A stretch of 64,000 nucleotides of DNA from Linyphia triangularis. Lineage: Eukaryota; Arthropoda; Arachnida; Araneae; Linyphiidae. The stretch covers positions 89,310,466 to 89,374,465 of the forward strand of contig OZ021729.1 in NCBI GenBank assembly GCA_963978545.1. The letters run 5' to 3'. The translations under genes and the position numbers were made by a program. Positions within the stretch are counted from its first letter, which is position 1, and each line of letters begins with the position of its first letter. The notes under the pieces were generated by a model. It ran no database searches. It was given only the letters and a program-made list of their open reading frames with translations, and was not told where the DNA came from. Positions 42,395-54,936 of the stretch are shown piece by piece.

Positions 42395-43637
42395 GTAAGT
42401 TTTTGAAAAAACAAGGACCCCCCCCCCCTCTCCCTTTCAAAGACATCAGGTAAGGAGAATATATTTCAATTTATAATAATATTCTTCTCTTAGTGTATTG
42501 TAATACACGTATTGCACTTGGAAAGTGGTAGATACGATTATTTGTGACAAAATTTGCACCTATTCGTTAATTTGTTGCACTAAAAAATTCATGAGTGGCT
42601 GTGTCACTTATTTTTCCTTAGTTAACTTATGAGTTGAATACTCATTTACTATAATGTTTAGTAGCTACCCATATTATATTTGTAGGACTAGATAAAATTT
42701 TAAGATGCTAATTTTGGTACAGATGTAGTGTAGGACATTTGTTTGACACGATTTTGTTTGGCGATTTTATCCCCGATAAATATCCTTTCTGGCGACTGAT
42801 TTTATTTCAAGGTATAATTTAATTTATTATTTATATTTTAAATTTATTTTAGTTATCATGCTTTTAATTTTGGCAAATTTTCTGATTGCCAATTGAACTA
42901 AATTGCCAAATGTTCTATACCACATATGTTCCTTAATTTTTGTATTACATATTAATAAATTCACTTATAAATGTCTTATTTTCTTTCCTCAACCTCCTAT
43001 ATGACATAGTATTATATTTTGACTTAGTTAAATTAATTTTTCTATTAAGTTTTATACTTTTAATTGATTAAATTACCTTTTCTTGGATAATAGTAAATTT
43101 GTTAACATAATTTTGGTTTATTTTGCTTAAAAGTACAATGTTTGTCAGATATTCATATATGAAATAATTAAAACAAACTTAATTATTTTAAAGTTGTTTA
43201 AAATTCAAACCTTGCCTATTTGATTTAAACCTATAATGCAATTAAATTTTAAAATTCTTTTTATTTCCTGATTTGAGTAATTGTAATTAAATTTATCTTG
43301 CAGTTATTTTAATCAAACATATCAAACTTGCCAATTATTTAAATCAAACTTGCAGTTATTGTAATGTTGTACAAAATTCAAACCTTGCCTATTCCATTTA
43401 AACCGTTAATGTAACGAAATTTTAAAATTCTTTTTATTCCCTGATTTGAGTAATTGGGCCCCTATTATAAACATTACAAATTTAGTCCACCACATTTTGA
43501 AATGTACAATCCCATTTTTCAAATTATGTCACTCCTTATATCGTGTCTACCAATTTCTGAGGCCGTATTGAGATTTCATCCTTCTCGACAAAAGCACTAA
43601 AAGTAGTAATTATGAGTCTTCTAATTTCATTTTATAG
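42395..43637. other. AT-rich non-coding region with a local duplication
   Basis: Apart from the tandem duplication at 43192-43455, I see no element, gene or RNA here. It would be an intron if the candidate exons are real. Confidence 0.45.
43192..43455 (+). repeat. Tandem duplication, units of about 171 bp
   Basis: Blocks 43192-43290 and 43362-43455 share AAAATTCAAACCTTGCCTAT, AAATTTTAAAATTC and CCTGATTTGAGTAATTG. The link between them carries two smaller copies of AATCAAACTTGC. Confidence 0.9.
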
Positions 43638-43984
43638 ATGTTGATAGAACTTGTCAAGACGAATATTTGAACACAGTACGTGGGGAGTGTTCTGGGAGTC
43701 TGTAGCACCATGGTCTATTTTGTAGAACATTGTGATACACTTCGATATCGTTCCTCTTCCACGTATTGTGTCCAAGTACTCGCCTTAACAAACTATCCAC
43801 TTCTGTGAACATTTAACATTGTGTTTGTTACACCTTTTTACACAAATTCTGTGTGGCTAGTTCGTGGCATCCTTTCTTGTTAATTATAATCCGTACGTTA
43901 ACACACTAATTGGACTCTCCGATTGGCTGCAAATAATTCGCAGCTGGTCGGAGTTTCTAGTCAGCCTGTTCACGTATGGATAAG
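43638..43984 (+). other. Candidate spliced exon, 347 nt
   Basis: Acceptor TTCATTTTATAG before, donor AAGGTAAGG at 43985. The sequence is near-balanced in composition with several CG dinucleotides but has frequent stops in every frame, so it would be non-coding (5' UTR or lncRNA). Confidence 0.3.
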
Positions 43985-44077
43985 GTAAGGATGTCCCGAA
44001 CTCTAAATGTTCCCTACTTACATTCAGGTATAAATTTCGAAAGCTTTGGAGTGCACTATTCTGTTCGCTTCATGCAG

Positions 44078-44332
44078 GGTCGATGCGCATCGAACTCGAA
44101 TCGGGAGATGCTCGTCTGTGTTACACGCAATCTCAAACCATGATCACTGGGGGGGACGCTGCACCAATCGGGTCCAACGTAGCGTTTGTGGGCCACTACT
44201 TGGGCGTAATTCTTAGTTCAAATATCCTGCATGTAGGTCTGGGGGAAACGTTCAGGGTAAATTCCCAAACACATTCCTACTGCTCGTTTTTGGGATTCGG
44301 GATGGATTGGTTTTGTCCTGATGCTACAGAAG
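44078..44332 (+). other. Candidate exon with an 83-codon open frame
   Basis: Preceded by TTCTGTTCGCTTCATGCAG, an acceptor-like pyrimidine tract, and followed by AAGGTAGAT. From the ATG at 44083 the frame reads MRIELESGDARLCY and later GSNVAFVGHYLGVILSSN, ending with a stop at 44344 if unspliced. I do not recognise the protein. Third-position bias and conservation cannot be judged here. Confidence 0.3.
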
Positions 44333-44346
44333 GTAGATGCGTATAA

Positions 44347-47300
44347 TTGTAGGGGGCAAACACAAAATAGAAAAGATATAAAGAATGTGGAGATTGAAAA
44401 CTGAGGAAACTGACAAATGAGGCTTACCTTCATTATCTATTGGGAAGGAGTTTAAATTTTCCCCACCCTTGTTTATATACCAATATTTGCAGTCATCCTT
44501 TTTGACAATGTTGCTCTAAGTTTTCTGGAGTGTGGGAACTCGTAGCATATGTTCCAAATACGATTACACATTATGTAGGGCATTTTGGAACTGTCTCGAA
44601 ATTGGTGTTGGTAGATTTCATCATTGGGTTCCACTGAGTGTTTGTCTACCTGTCGTGGGCAGCTGTTGTGATTTGAATTTTCTAGTGTTACACAAAATGA
44701 CATTTTTCCAAGTATTAGTTCTGAATGTTTATATTTCGCAACACATTTCCCTTTTCCTTGTAGTGCATAATGATTTCATTTAAGGACTCAACCTAAAATT
44801 TTTTTTTGGATCATATTTCTTTTCAATTAACAAATGTTTTAAAACTTAAAAGTGCATTTTTTGTTCACGCAGTTAAAAAACAACTTGAGCATGTATTAAA
44901 ATATTCAATATAAATTTTCATTCCCTGTTTCATATTTTTAACATAATTAATAGCTAGTTATTTTAGAGAGCCTCTTTTTAAAACAATTGTTTCAGCGATT
45001 AAAAGGGTATTTGTTGAGGAAAGCTATTTTCAATTTGGTTCTTTGGGAGCAGCACTGAATAAGTTTAGCAGAGGCACTCCACTTCAAAACAAAATATTCA
45101 ATTATATATATTCAAAATTTGAAGCCAAAATAAAATAACTAAAAGAACAAGACAATGCATTCCCAATATTATTTATCCACATATGATGTGTACACAAGAA
45201 ATATATGTTATAAATTGGCTAGGCCAACTGTTTTGTTTTATGTATTGCTCTTGTTTTCATTTTAGTGTGTGTATTTGTAATGTACTATTTTTTTTCTTTC
45301 TTTTTTTCTTTCTTTTTTTCTTTCTTTTTTCTTTTTTTGAATTTAAATTAAAACTTGTGTTAAGTATATTTTATTTCTTGCTTCAACATGAGTGTCTTCA
45401 TTGCTCTGTGTGACCAGACTAAAAAAAAATTATATTCCTTTTTTTGTAATTGCCATACCTCCTTCCTGTAATAACTAATAGTCAAGTCGAGTTTAATAAT
45501 TCATAAAATACAACCACATTGCTCAACAACGATAATGCAATTGATAAACAACTTGTTTTTGGGAGAGGCAATTTAAATCATGAGACTATGATTACGAGTT
45601 CATCTAAGTGACATTTTATGTTAAGCATATTTATGTAAAAGGAATGAAAAGCATTAATAACTCTTATTAAGTATGATGTATGTCAACATCTGAAACTAAA
45701 AGAATTTCATGTTAACACGGTTCAAATATCTATTTTGACTGCTGTAACTTAAAGTTTTTCTTTTCTTCTTACCAGTTGTACTAGTTTGATTCTTTATCCA
45801 CTCTGGCAATGCTTGTCGAACCGTGTGGTGACTCTTCCAGATATTTTCCCCATTCAAGATTCTATTACGTAGTCCCTCTGAAATATGTTAGGGAGTTCCC
45901 CCTGAAAGATCTCTTGGAAGGCTTTGTCCTCTTGACATCTTTACTATCTGCTGATTTGGTGTTACTTACTGCAATGTGGCCCTTATCTTATTTGTGCGCT
46001 ATGGAATCGCCAGCAAAATTTACCAGATGTTTCAGTATCAGCATTTTCGAAACATTAGTATTTTTGTATTAAACAAACATAATATTCTATTCTTTTACAG
46101 TTAGAGTTGGGAAATAGGTTAATTAATCAGAAATTTAAATTATTATTTCTCAGCTTTAGAAAATATAGCTTGAAGTATGTGTAGAGGATTTCAATTGGCA
46201 TAATGTTCTTTACCCATTTATTTTTTATGTTAATCGTTCAAGCAGTTTTATGGACAGTAATTTTAATTTCAAATATTAAACATTTACTCATTTTGATTTT
46301 AATATTTCTGTTTTTGATGTTTTTTGTAACCCTACATTGAGCACAGTATTTTCCATATAGCCAAAAACACACCATCTTTAACTAATAACCTAAATGTAAG
46401 AACTATAAATGTAACTTTATTAAATGGGTAGTTCAACAATATTGTGTCACATTAAATACATTTATTGAAATATATCCCCAGTAGTGTTTGAAGTAACACA
46501 CCACCCAAGGTTTAAGATAACTTCAAGGGTTGGCTCTGACCCTTCACTGAACCTGGTTGCATTTCCAGTTTTTTTCTATTTAAGGTACAATTGTAAAGCA
46601 GATTATCATTTAAGTCTAGCGATTTGGTGTATAACTAGACCAAATAATTTAGATTTTGTATCCAGGTTGTATATGGAAAGCACTGCTTTCAGAACACTTG
46701 TGAAGTATACACAATGGTCATTATTGACAGATTGTTTTGTTTCATTTGCAGTGATATTTACTAGGAAAGTGTTACATAATTTCTTCCATCGGAACACAAA
46801 AATGCAAGTTATTTTCACATCGCTTAACTTTAGCGAGCAACTTAAAGAGACTAACAAGAATGATAGTAGATTTTCTCTTGGTAGGATTACCGAGTGAGAG
46901 TTTTACCACATTCAAGGTTCAATTTAGTACTATTACCCTAGAACTACTTCCAGGTAGATGTTACCCTTGGGAAATTCAGTTGTGCTGTTTACTTTGTTTC
47001 AGCTTTGGTGCTGCTCTTATGACTTAAAAAAAGCAGTTGCCAACAGTAGCTTTGAATATAATTAAAATATCTCTTGAAAGGCATCTTTTATCAAATTTAT
47101 TGGCTTTTGTTATTGTTTTTTGATGCGGTATGATTCTCGTGTGGTACCCACCAGGTACAAACCCAATGCAACAGGTATTTGAAATAGCTCTAATTTTCCT
47201 AATTTTTATCCAGTGTTACGAGCTTTTGTGACACATTATGAACATGTAGTAGAGCAAACTAATTCAGCAGTTAAAATTTTCTGTAAGTGACACGCAATGG

Positions 47301-47410
47301 TTAATTTTGAGTGTTGGAACATGTGGCGTAACATGGTATAATTTTGTGTCCCGAGTGGTCGATAAGTTGCGATAGCCGAGAAATTTGTTTCAGTGTCATG
47401 ATAGTAGTTG
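44347..47410. other. Mostly single-copy sequence with short open patches
   Basis: GC-richer patches with 76-137-codon frames occur at 44532-44783, 45809-46072 and 46484-46897 on the plus strand. The one at 45809 follows a clear acceptor (CTTTTCTTCTTACCAG). None is recognisable. They may be old exons, UTR sequence or chance. Confidence 0.3.
45287..45339 (+). repeat. CTTTCTTTTTTT pyrimidine repeat
   Basis: Three to four units of CTTTCTTTTTTT. Confidence 0.95.
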
Positions 47411-47418
47411 GGTGGGAC

Positions 47419-47668
47419 CAGGCACGTAGCCATGGGGTGGGATTTGGGGATATATCCCCTCCTAAAGTTTTTCTAATTGCTATTAGAATGTACAAATCAA
47501 AAGATTTTTTCGTTTAAAATTGTAAATTTATTTAAAAGTTTTTTAATTTCTAAAGATACGTAAAATAATTACCTGTTATTTGGATTTCTAAATACGTTTG
47601 GCAACAATAACAAAAGGATTGTGTTATTTGTTGACTCCTCCTGAAAGAAATCTCTGGCTGTGCCCCTG
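47419..47668. mobile_element. Short hAT MITE (250 bp)
   Basis: Begins CAGGCACGTAGCCATGGGG and ends CTGGCTGTGCCCCTG, with the perfect 8-bp duplication GGTGGGAC at 47411-47418 and 47669-47676. A related end (TTTCTGGCCGTGCCCCGAC) occurs near 35441. Confidence 0.93.
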
Positions 47669-47676
47669 GGTGGGAC

Positions 47677-48722
47677 CTTATGAAGACTGGGAGTGTCAGT
47701 GCTAATAAAGCTGATGTGTAAGTAGCTAAATTGAGAAATTTCAAAAAAATCATTATCTGAATTTTTATACTTTGATACATGGGATTGCATTCTTTAAAAC
47801 ACTTTATCAAATCCCCAAAACTTTTTTTATATAAATACAGAGTAACGTAGTTGTATCTTTTTCAAAATAATAATGTGGGAATTTAATAAAAGATTAAAAG
47901 TTTGCACAGAAACACTTGAATACTGAATTCATATTTATGCTTTGGGTCTTCTTTGTCCCAAAGCTCTAAAATTTCTAAATTTTAAATAATCTTTTTTAAA
48001 CTGTTTGAAGATTTTACCATGTTGTACAGTTGCTAGAACCTGTAATAAATGAATATTTCGTGATTCTTCAAAAACAATTTTGGGAAATGTCATAATATTC
48101 ATTGATTGCTTATGTTTGATGAAAAGTAGGAATGGCAAAAAAGTCCAAAATTCTAGCTGAACTGTTTAATTTTTCTTTAGTAGTAAACAATGTTGCATAT
48201 GATGATAATCATTCAAAAGAGAGTGTTTGAGAAATTCATAATTTTTTAGCATTTACATGCTTTTAAAACCAAAATATCATTTATCTAAAATCGATTCACA
48301 TGTTTGCACAAATTGCTATTATTTTTCTTACATACCTAATAAATTAAGTATGTCTGTACAGAACTAAAAACCAACATATTAAAATAAATATAAATGACCT
48401 TGCTTTTCTTCTATTGGTAAATGAGAACATATTCTTGTATTTTATTATGTAAATTTACTCTTTCCTCTTTGTATAGAAGTTCTTTCCAGTGACCTCAAAA
48501 TTGCATTGAAAACAAACTGAGCGCAAGAAGCTGAACTGAGCTTAAAACAAACATGAGTTTTTCGTTCTAAAACCCTTTCTTTTGAGTTTTTAGAAACTAT
48601 CGAAAGCTTGTGTTCCATCACTTTTAATAACTAATTTGTTCTGGTTGTCCACACCCTTTGAATGTTTACGAAGCAGTAATTTAAACTGATTTCTCAGCAA
48701 TGACAGCTATCTAAGTTTCAAT
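47677..48722. other. AT-rich spacer, nothing recognised
   Basis: There is no defined element, and short minus-strand frames (47935-48138) look like chance. Confidence 0.5.
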
Positions 48723-48726
48723 TTAA

Positions 48727-48936
48727 CCCTTTGAATTTTGATTTTATTCGGCCGATTTTAAGGACATTTGGTATGGGCCACTTTATATGTAGAAGAATGA
48801 TGGAGTTAAACATTTACCAAAAAAATATAAATTTTAACTTATTGTAAGCGGCTTAGTGGTTTCACTTTAAAACCAGTCTACATATAGAAATAAAAATTTA
48901 AGTGGTTTCTGTGTGGAACTTCTCTGCTTCAAAGGA
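48727..48936. mobile_element. piggyBac-like MITE with TTAA flanks
   Basis: TTAA at 48723-48726 and 48937-48940; ends CCCTTTGAA and TTCAAAGGA are inverted. It shares the CCCTTTG terminus with 34403-34583. The 210-bp interior is non-coding. Confidence 0.75.
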
Positions 48937-48940
48937 TTAA

Positions 48941-51900
48941 AAAAGTAACCCTCTTTCATTTCAGGCAAGTGATAACTTTTTGTGCATGGTGGTGAAAATG
49001 AATATTCATTGGAATAGATCTAAACTTCTTTCTTTAGGTTTCATTGAAGATATTTCTTTTGTCGGTAATTTTATTATTGAAGAGTAATTGCATTCTTCTT
49101 TGCATTGAGTTCATATAATTATGAATACATTAATTATATTTTTAATAGTTAAAATGGCCTAGTGAAGGAAAGAAATTTAATTATAATCGCAAGTGAATTA
49201 ATTCAAGAATTAACAATAAATTCTAGTGATTGTTTTCTTCATTGCTGGGAAACACTTTTTGCAACATCTGAAAGTGAAGCACATTCCTTTTCAACTGCAG
49301 AAATTTTCATTTCACAACGGTTTGGAACAATTAAGTGAAAACAAATATAAGGCATTTTATTTTTAATGTTTGCCATTTTTATGTAGGATGTGTTTTGGTG
49401 TAGGCTATGTGCTCTTTCGAAATCTTGAAAAGGCCAATATAAAATGCCAAAAAGACTGCATTCAAATTTTTAATAATGATTTTCATTTATTTGAATGAAA
49501 TCTTTTTCACTTTTGTACAATTACTTAACTTTTTATAGTATATTGAATGATAATTCAGTGCTATACAGTCATACAATTTGAGTAAAAAAGTTTCTGATTA
49601 GTTTTTAAATGCTTTTTATAGTTGGTTACCAATTTTTGGTTTGTTTAATTAAATGTACTTAATTCCTATCAAATAAAAGCAGTGTTGTGAGTAATGTGTA
49701 GTGACATTCTTCAGTTTTCATTATATTTTAAGCATTTAAAGTGAAGCAAGTTTAATTCACATATTCTTGCTTATGTTTGAATACTGTGATTAATTTTGAT
49801 TTGGTTCATTTGGCAATTAGATTTTCAGAATAATTTTTTTTTTTTTCAAAAATACCTGGAGTCATGGACACAGTGTTATAATTTTAGATTCAACTATTAA
49901 GTTAAATTTATTTAGATATTCCATTGAAGCTAATCAACCTTTATTCTATTTCTGCCCCTATTTCAGAGGAAAGGGATCACAAGAATGGAAAACTCCAAAT
50001 TTGTTAACAAAAAATACACAAACTGAATATTTTTCTTTAAATTTTTATTGGATTTTTGTGAATGAAATTGTCCCGATATATTTGGGGACGAGAGAAACGA
50101 ACTTAAAGTTACCAGTCCAAATTTTTTTTGATTTTTGGGCCTCGAAGTCGAGTGGAAACACATCTTTAAAACTCAATGTCCAAGTGTTACAATGGCATTA
50201 ATAGGGTAACGAGAGATTTTAAAATTAACGTTATTAATGCGATAGAATTTGCTTCCTTGTTTTTTCTTAAATCTTTACCATGTTGTTTTGTTCTTTCTGA
50301 AAAGCCAAAGATAATTATAATTTTCACTGAAATGTTCTGCATTTATTAAATTGCCATTTAGAAACATACAAATTATTACAAACTATTTTGTGCACATTGC
50401 ACTGTGTCAAATTATGATAAAAAAAAAATGCTTAACTTTTGTAACTGTCATAAACGCGAAACTTTTCTGGGTCAAATAAGGTGATGAATTCCTTCTTTCC
50501 ATTTGATTTGCCCCTGTCACTTGCAGTTTATGCAACGTTTTTTTCTCATTTTTCTTAAATTTGTATCCATAGAAATTATTATTATGAACTTTCCTGTTGT
50601 CGAAAAATGTAACTTAAAGATTTTTAACTCTTCAAAAGCCATTTTAGACTTAAGATAATGTTTCTTGAATTTATTTTTTATTTTTCAACTGATTATTAAT
50701 CAATTATTTTGAGTGTTTTTTGCATTTAGTGTTATGATTGTTTTAGCACATTTGATAATTAGCAAAATGCAAGTGTGATAGCATAGTAAAAAAAAATTAA
50801 AGTAATTGCAAGAAATGTTGATACAAATTATTATAAACTATTTTGTGCCACAAATAAGAAGTAAGTTTCATTGTCAAATAAAGGTTATGTAAGCGTTTAG
50901 AAGATAGTTTTGTCACAATTTGAAACAAAAATGATCAGTTGCGTATTATTATACCTGGGATGAACTTAAGTATCTAATGTTACTAACATAGAATAAATAC
51001 TTTCTGTTTGATGTCTAAATAATCTCCTGAATATTTGCCTATTGTTCCGAATGAATTTTAATAAAACAAGAAATTAGAAATATTTAAAAATATCGACCTC
51101 ACAGAATAGAAATTTTGTTTAAAGAATAATTTTTTCATAACATTGGGATTCATGTCGAGTTTTAATTTAAGAAGAAAAAAATTTCAACGTATTAGATTTT
51201 AAAATATCTTAATGAATGTGTGTAATGCCACTCATGTATATAACAAGTGTTAGTTTTGGTTTGGTTGGGAATGGTTAAAGACTGAAGGAAAGACCTTTTG
51301 TTTAAGTTTCTCATAGCAGTGTAGTGAAGAGGGAAAAAATCACAGCGAGAGCAAATTTGTTCTCGACATGCATACCTATAAATGCTTAATGTAATGATTA
51401 TTTCAGTATATTGATGGTTTTCCATAATTTTTTTAATTCATGTTTTACAACAGTTAACCAAAATTCAAAATGAAACCTGCTTTCGTTCAGACTTTCCCAA
51501 ATCACCAGTAAAATTAGTATTTTAACCTCCAATTTTTTTTTCTGGAGTCATAGCTTCTATCGGCATTACTTACGTAGGTGTGTGATGGCCACGTTACAGT
51601 GATGAAATGGCCGCTATTTCCGCTATTATGTCCTTATTTAAAATTGTAATTTAAACTGCTATTGTATGTAAAAATGTTTCTTTAGCTTCAAAAATACTTG
51701 GTAAATAATTTGATACCTTTTTCTTTTTGCATCCTTCAAAATAATCTAATTCTTGTATGATGATTAGCTATTTCTGATTTTTTTTTTTTTTTAAGTTTGA
51801 TTTTCTAAAATTACAAGTATTTTTTCAGCAAAAGTTTAACGGATTTGATTAGTATAAGTTTAATTTTAATGCAATGTCTCTGAAATGTTTGATAGGTAAC

Positions 51901-53134
51901 TTGTGTGTATAATTAATGCATTAAATCAAGCCTTTTTTCCCCCTTAATTTTCACCCATGATCAGAAGAGGAGGTAGGCATCTTAGCTGGTACCTCATTCT
52001 ATCTTCATTCCTTCACATTACAGCAACAGGCAAAGATGTATGTTTCAATAGGTTTTAACGCTCAACAGCTTCCAGTTTCTCCTTCATAGTAGTATTTTAC
52101 TTCGCAATCCTCTGGCTAAGTGGTGGATACTTTACCAAGTGGGCTACTGCGAGCACAAATGATAGACATGCACAACAAACTCAAAAGTTCAGAGTGGATT
52201 AAAAATCCATGTACTTTTAATGCATCTGATGTCAGATTATTCCATTTCTTCAAATTTCTGAGAAAATGTGATAGCTAACATGCACGAATTAATACTTTAT
52301 TAGAATAGGGAAGATTTCATAAGTTTTGATTTGATCTATGGTAGGAAAATCAAGACGTGTTTTCCTGGGAAGTAGAAATAAGATTTTTTCATTTTAAGAA
52401 ATGAAATTAAATGAGTGAATTTGAAACAAAAAAATATTATCATTTTACTCCCATCAGTTTTCTGCTGGATATTTGACACTCAGATGAAATGGATGGTCGT
52501 GTGTACTTCTAGGTAAGATATTTTTGTTTCAGATATTTTAATTTTACTTCGTACATTTGCCAGGTACCCGATTTGTTTTACATTTTATGTCGGATGTTAC
52601 TATCCAAAAGTATTTGTAAAAATTTGATGTTGAGGAAGACTCTTGGTGTTTTAGGTGGTCTCTTAGAAAAGTTTCTTTAATCTATAATAATAAATTGCTA
52701 ATAATAGATAAAGCACACTATGATCAGACTTGTCTTGTAAAAAGGTATTTTAAATGTTTAAGTAAGCCCTAGTTGAATATCTGTGCATAGTTGCGCAATT
52801 TTACTCTATCCATTTTAAAAATAAACAAACCCAGTATAATTTTTTGCTTCACTCTTTTTCACTATTTAAGGCGTTTAATTACACTCTTGATAGGGTGCAT
52901 TGTCATGTAAGAATTTCAGTTATAATTCTATTTTAAAATATATTTCTTCAAAAGTTTTTGATCAAAACCAAGATTAAGTCGCTTTTTACATGTTCACTCT
53001 GCAGTTACAGAGAATATTTGCTAAACATTCTAGTGTCTATAGTATGAAGATTTGATCAAAAGTATTTGTGAAAAATTTCAATTCATTAGATATAACCAAT
53101 TAGAAAATCAATATAGATTATTTTCTTAATGAAG
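48941..53134. other. AT-rich single-copy region, no gene recognised
   Basis: About 4.2 kb without a frame I trust. A short direct repeat (ACAAATTATTA-AAACTATTTTGTGC, one variable base) occurs at about 50367 and 50823. The stretch 51960-52210 is somewhat GC-richer, with the acceptor-like CTTCACATTACAG near 52022, but no frame follows it for long. Confidence 0.45.
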
Positions 53135-53805
53135 TCTTCTTCTTCTGTGTCCTCTTCATGTGGGGCCTTCAGCTTATTACGACAACTCTTGCAATTTTGT
53201 GCAGCAGATTTTGCTTCTGACCAGCTCGCTCATCCAGCCTGGTTCCTCTTGTCCACGACAATTTTTCTCTGTATTTGAACCGTCCCCTTTTTCTTCTCTC
53301 ATCGGGGGCCCACGTCAGTGCTACCTCTGGAATTCTCTCTGATGGCATTCGTAACATGTGACCAATTCATTTCCATCATCTTCTTTTGATGTTGTTTGCC
53401 AACAGTTCTTGTTTGGTCTTATTGCAGAACTCGATTTTGATTTGGTTTTGGGCCAAAAAATTCCCATGATTTTTCGTAAACATCTGTTTTGCCAACTATT
53501 TAGCTGTTAACTGTGTGTTTTAGTTATTTTCCATGTATCTTTTCCGTTTCTGCATACTTTTCACCAAAGAGTTAAACATACTAATTTTTGGTTTTCAACA
53601 TTAGATTATTTGATCGCCATATTTTATTCAATTTTTTAAAACTATTTTGTGCTTTTGCGATTCTAATCTTTATCTCTGCATCAGTTCCATAATCTTGTCT
53701 ATTGTTGCACCAAGGTATGTGAATCTATCTACATCTTCTACTTGGCCACTTTCCAGTTGGATTTCATGCTTATTCTTTTTGTTTATTTTCATTGTTCTTA
53801 ATGTA
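53135..53805 (-). pseudogene. LINE ORF2 fragment, C-terminal end
   Basis: On the minus strand the relic begins near 53805 with NKHEIQLESGQVEDVDRFTY, continues LGATID, then after a frameshift YGTDAEIKIRIAKAQNSF. After a stretch with stops it ends with GHMLRMPSERIPEVALTWAP and DERRKRGR. These blocks (FTYLG, RI-KA, W-GH-LR-P, GRP) mark the region downstream of the reverse transcriptase core in many non-LTR retrotransposons. RT palm motifs and the endonuclease are absent, as expected for 5' truncation. The clade is not assignable from this piece. Whether it relates to the LINE that mobilises the SINEs is unknown. Confidence 0.85.
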
Positions 53806-54339
53806 GTACGCTAGTAGATTTATCTCATCTCGGCCTTTCTCTCCCATTAAAAAAATCAAAAAAAAAAAAAATCTGTGTGCAATAAAAAAAGCATCGTTTC
53901 ACTTTCTATGCACGGTATTGATAGCAATCAATTTTAATGTTCTTACTTTATGATAAGTAATGTAATTCCATAACTGCAAAGTTTTAAATCATATCGCCCT
54001 CTAAAGTGAGATTAATTGAAATTACATTGAGGGATATTCCATGTCTAAAACGCTTGGTCTCCATTAAAAGTTGGTTTCTTGTGCTGCATTCAACATCAAA
54101 CAAGTTAGTTATGGTTAGTTTGAGTTATTTAGAGTTTGGCCAATTACCATAACTCCATTACCAACTGATAAATTAATTTGGCATTGAATTTTCGGAAGAT
54201 GTATTCAACGATAAAAAGAACATTAGTTCTGTGGGCAGAATGAAATTTAGCAATCTTTTTGATTTCCCGAAGTAGAACTTAGTAAAATACTTTATTATTA
54301 TTATTTTTCTTTCTTGTTGAACACTTTTATAGTTGTAAA

Positions 54340-54928
54340 CAGGGTTCCTACGGTCATCGAAAGTTATTAAAAGTTTGCTTAAAAGTACTTGAAAACGCTA
54401 AGAGGTCCTTAAAAGTACTGGAAAATATTAAGAGGTCATTGAAAGTACTTGAAAGTGCTTAGAATTCCATAAAAGTCCCTAATTTTAAATAATGTCGTGT
54501 GCTTCAAAATTCAACTCTTACTTGCTTATTCTCACAAGACTGCCACTTATCCTCGGTGTTTCGGAGTTGCCTGGTATATATTTGTATTTCCCATACGTCA
54601 GCTTATACGTCGTTTGGTTTTTGGCAGACATAAGCATTGGTAGAAGCATTTTACAAGTACCAAAGCCCAAAAAGTGCGCATTTAATGTGCTATGGCCTAA
54701 GAGAATGGATTGCAACATCATCAAAGTCTGTTCATGAGACAAAATGCAGATTGCGCATAAAAGATTTTGATAATAGCGCTAGTTGCGAAGCAGATGTTAA
54801 ATCGCACATTAATGACATGCCTGAAAACAAATTTGTGAAGGTCATTAAAAAAAAAAATATTATTTAGGTTTCTATACGTCCTTGAAAAGTCAATGATTTT
54901 CATTCTATGATTTCAGTTGGGAACCCTG
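54340..54928 (+). mobile_element. hAT-like element with remnant BED-finger coding
   Basis: Ends CAGGGTTCCTACGG and GTTGGGAACCCTG are inverted. The outer region repeats AAAAGTACTTGAAA and TAAGAGGTC, typical of a widespread hAT family. Flanking 8-mers (GTTGTAAA and TTTAAATC) do not match. Inside, near 54740-54820, KCRLRIKDFDN and CEADVKSHI resemble a decayed BED zinc finger from the transposase N-terminus; the rest is deleted. Confidence 0.75.
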
Positions 54929-54936
54929 TTTAAATC

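Noticed and set aside
46484..46897. A 137-codon gene
   Set aside because: It is the longest unassigned frame on the right side, but it has no recognisable domain and a mixed hydrophobic composition consistent with chance; no supporting splice or promoter evidence.
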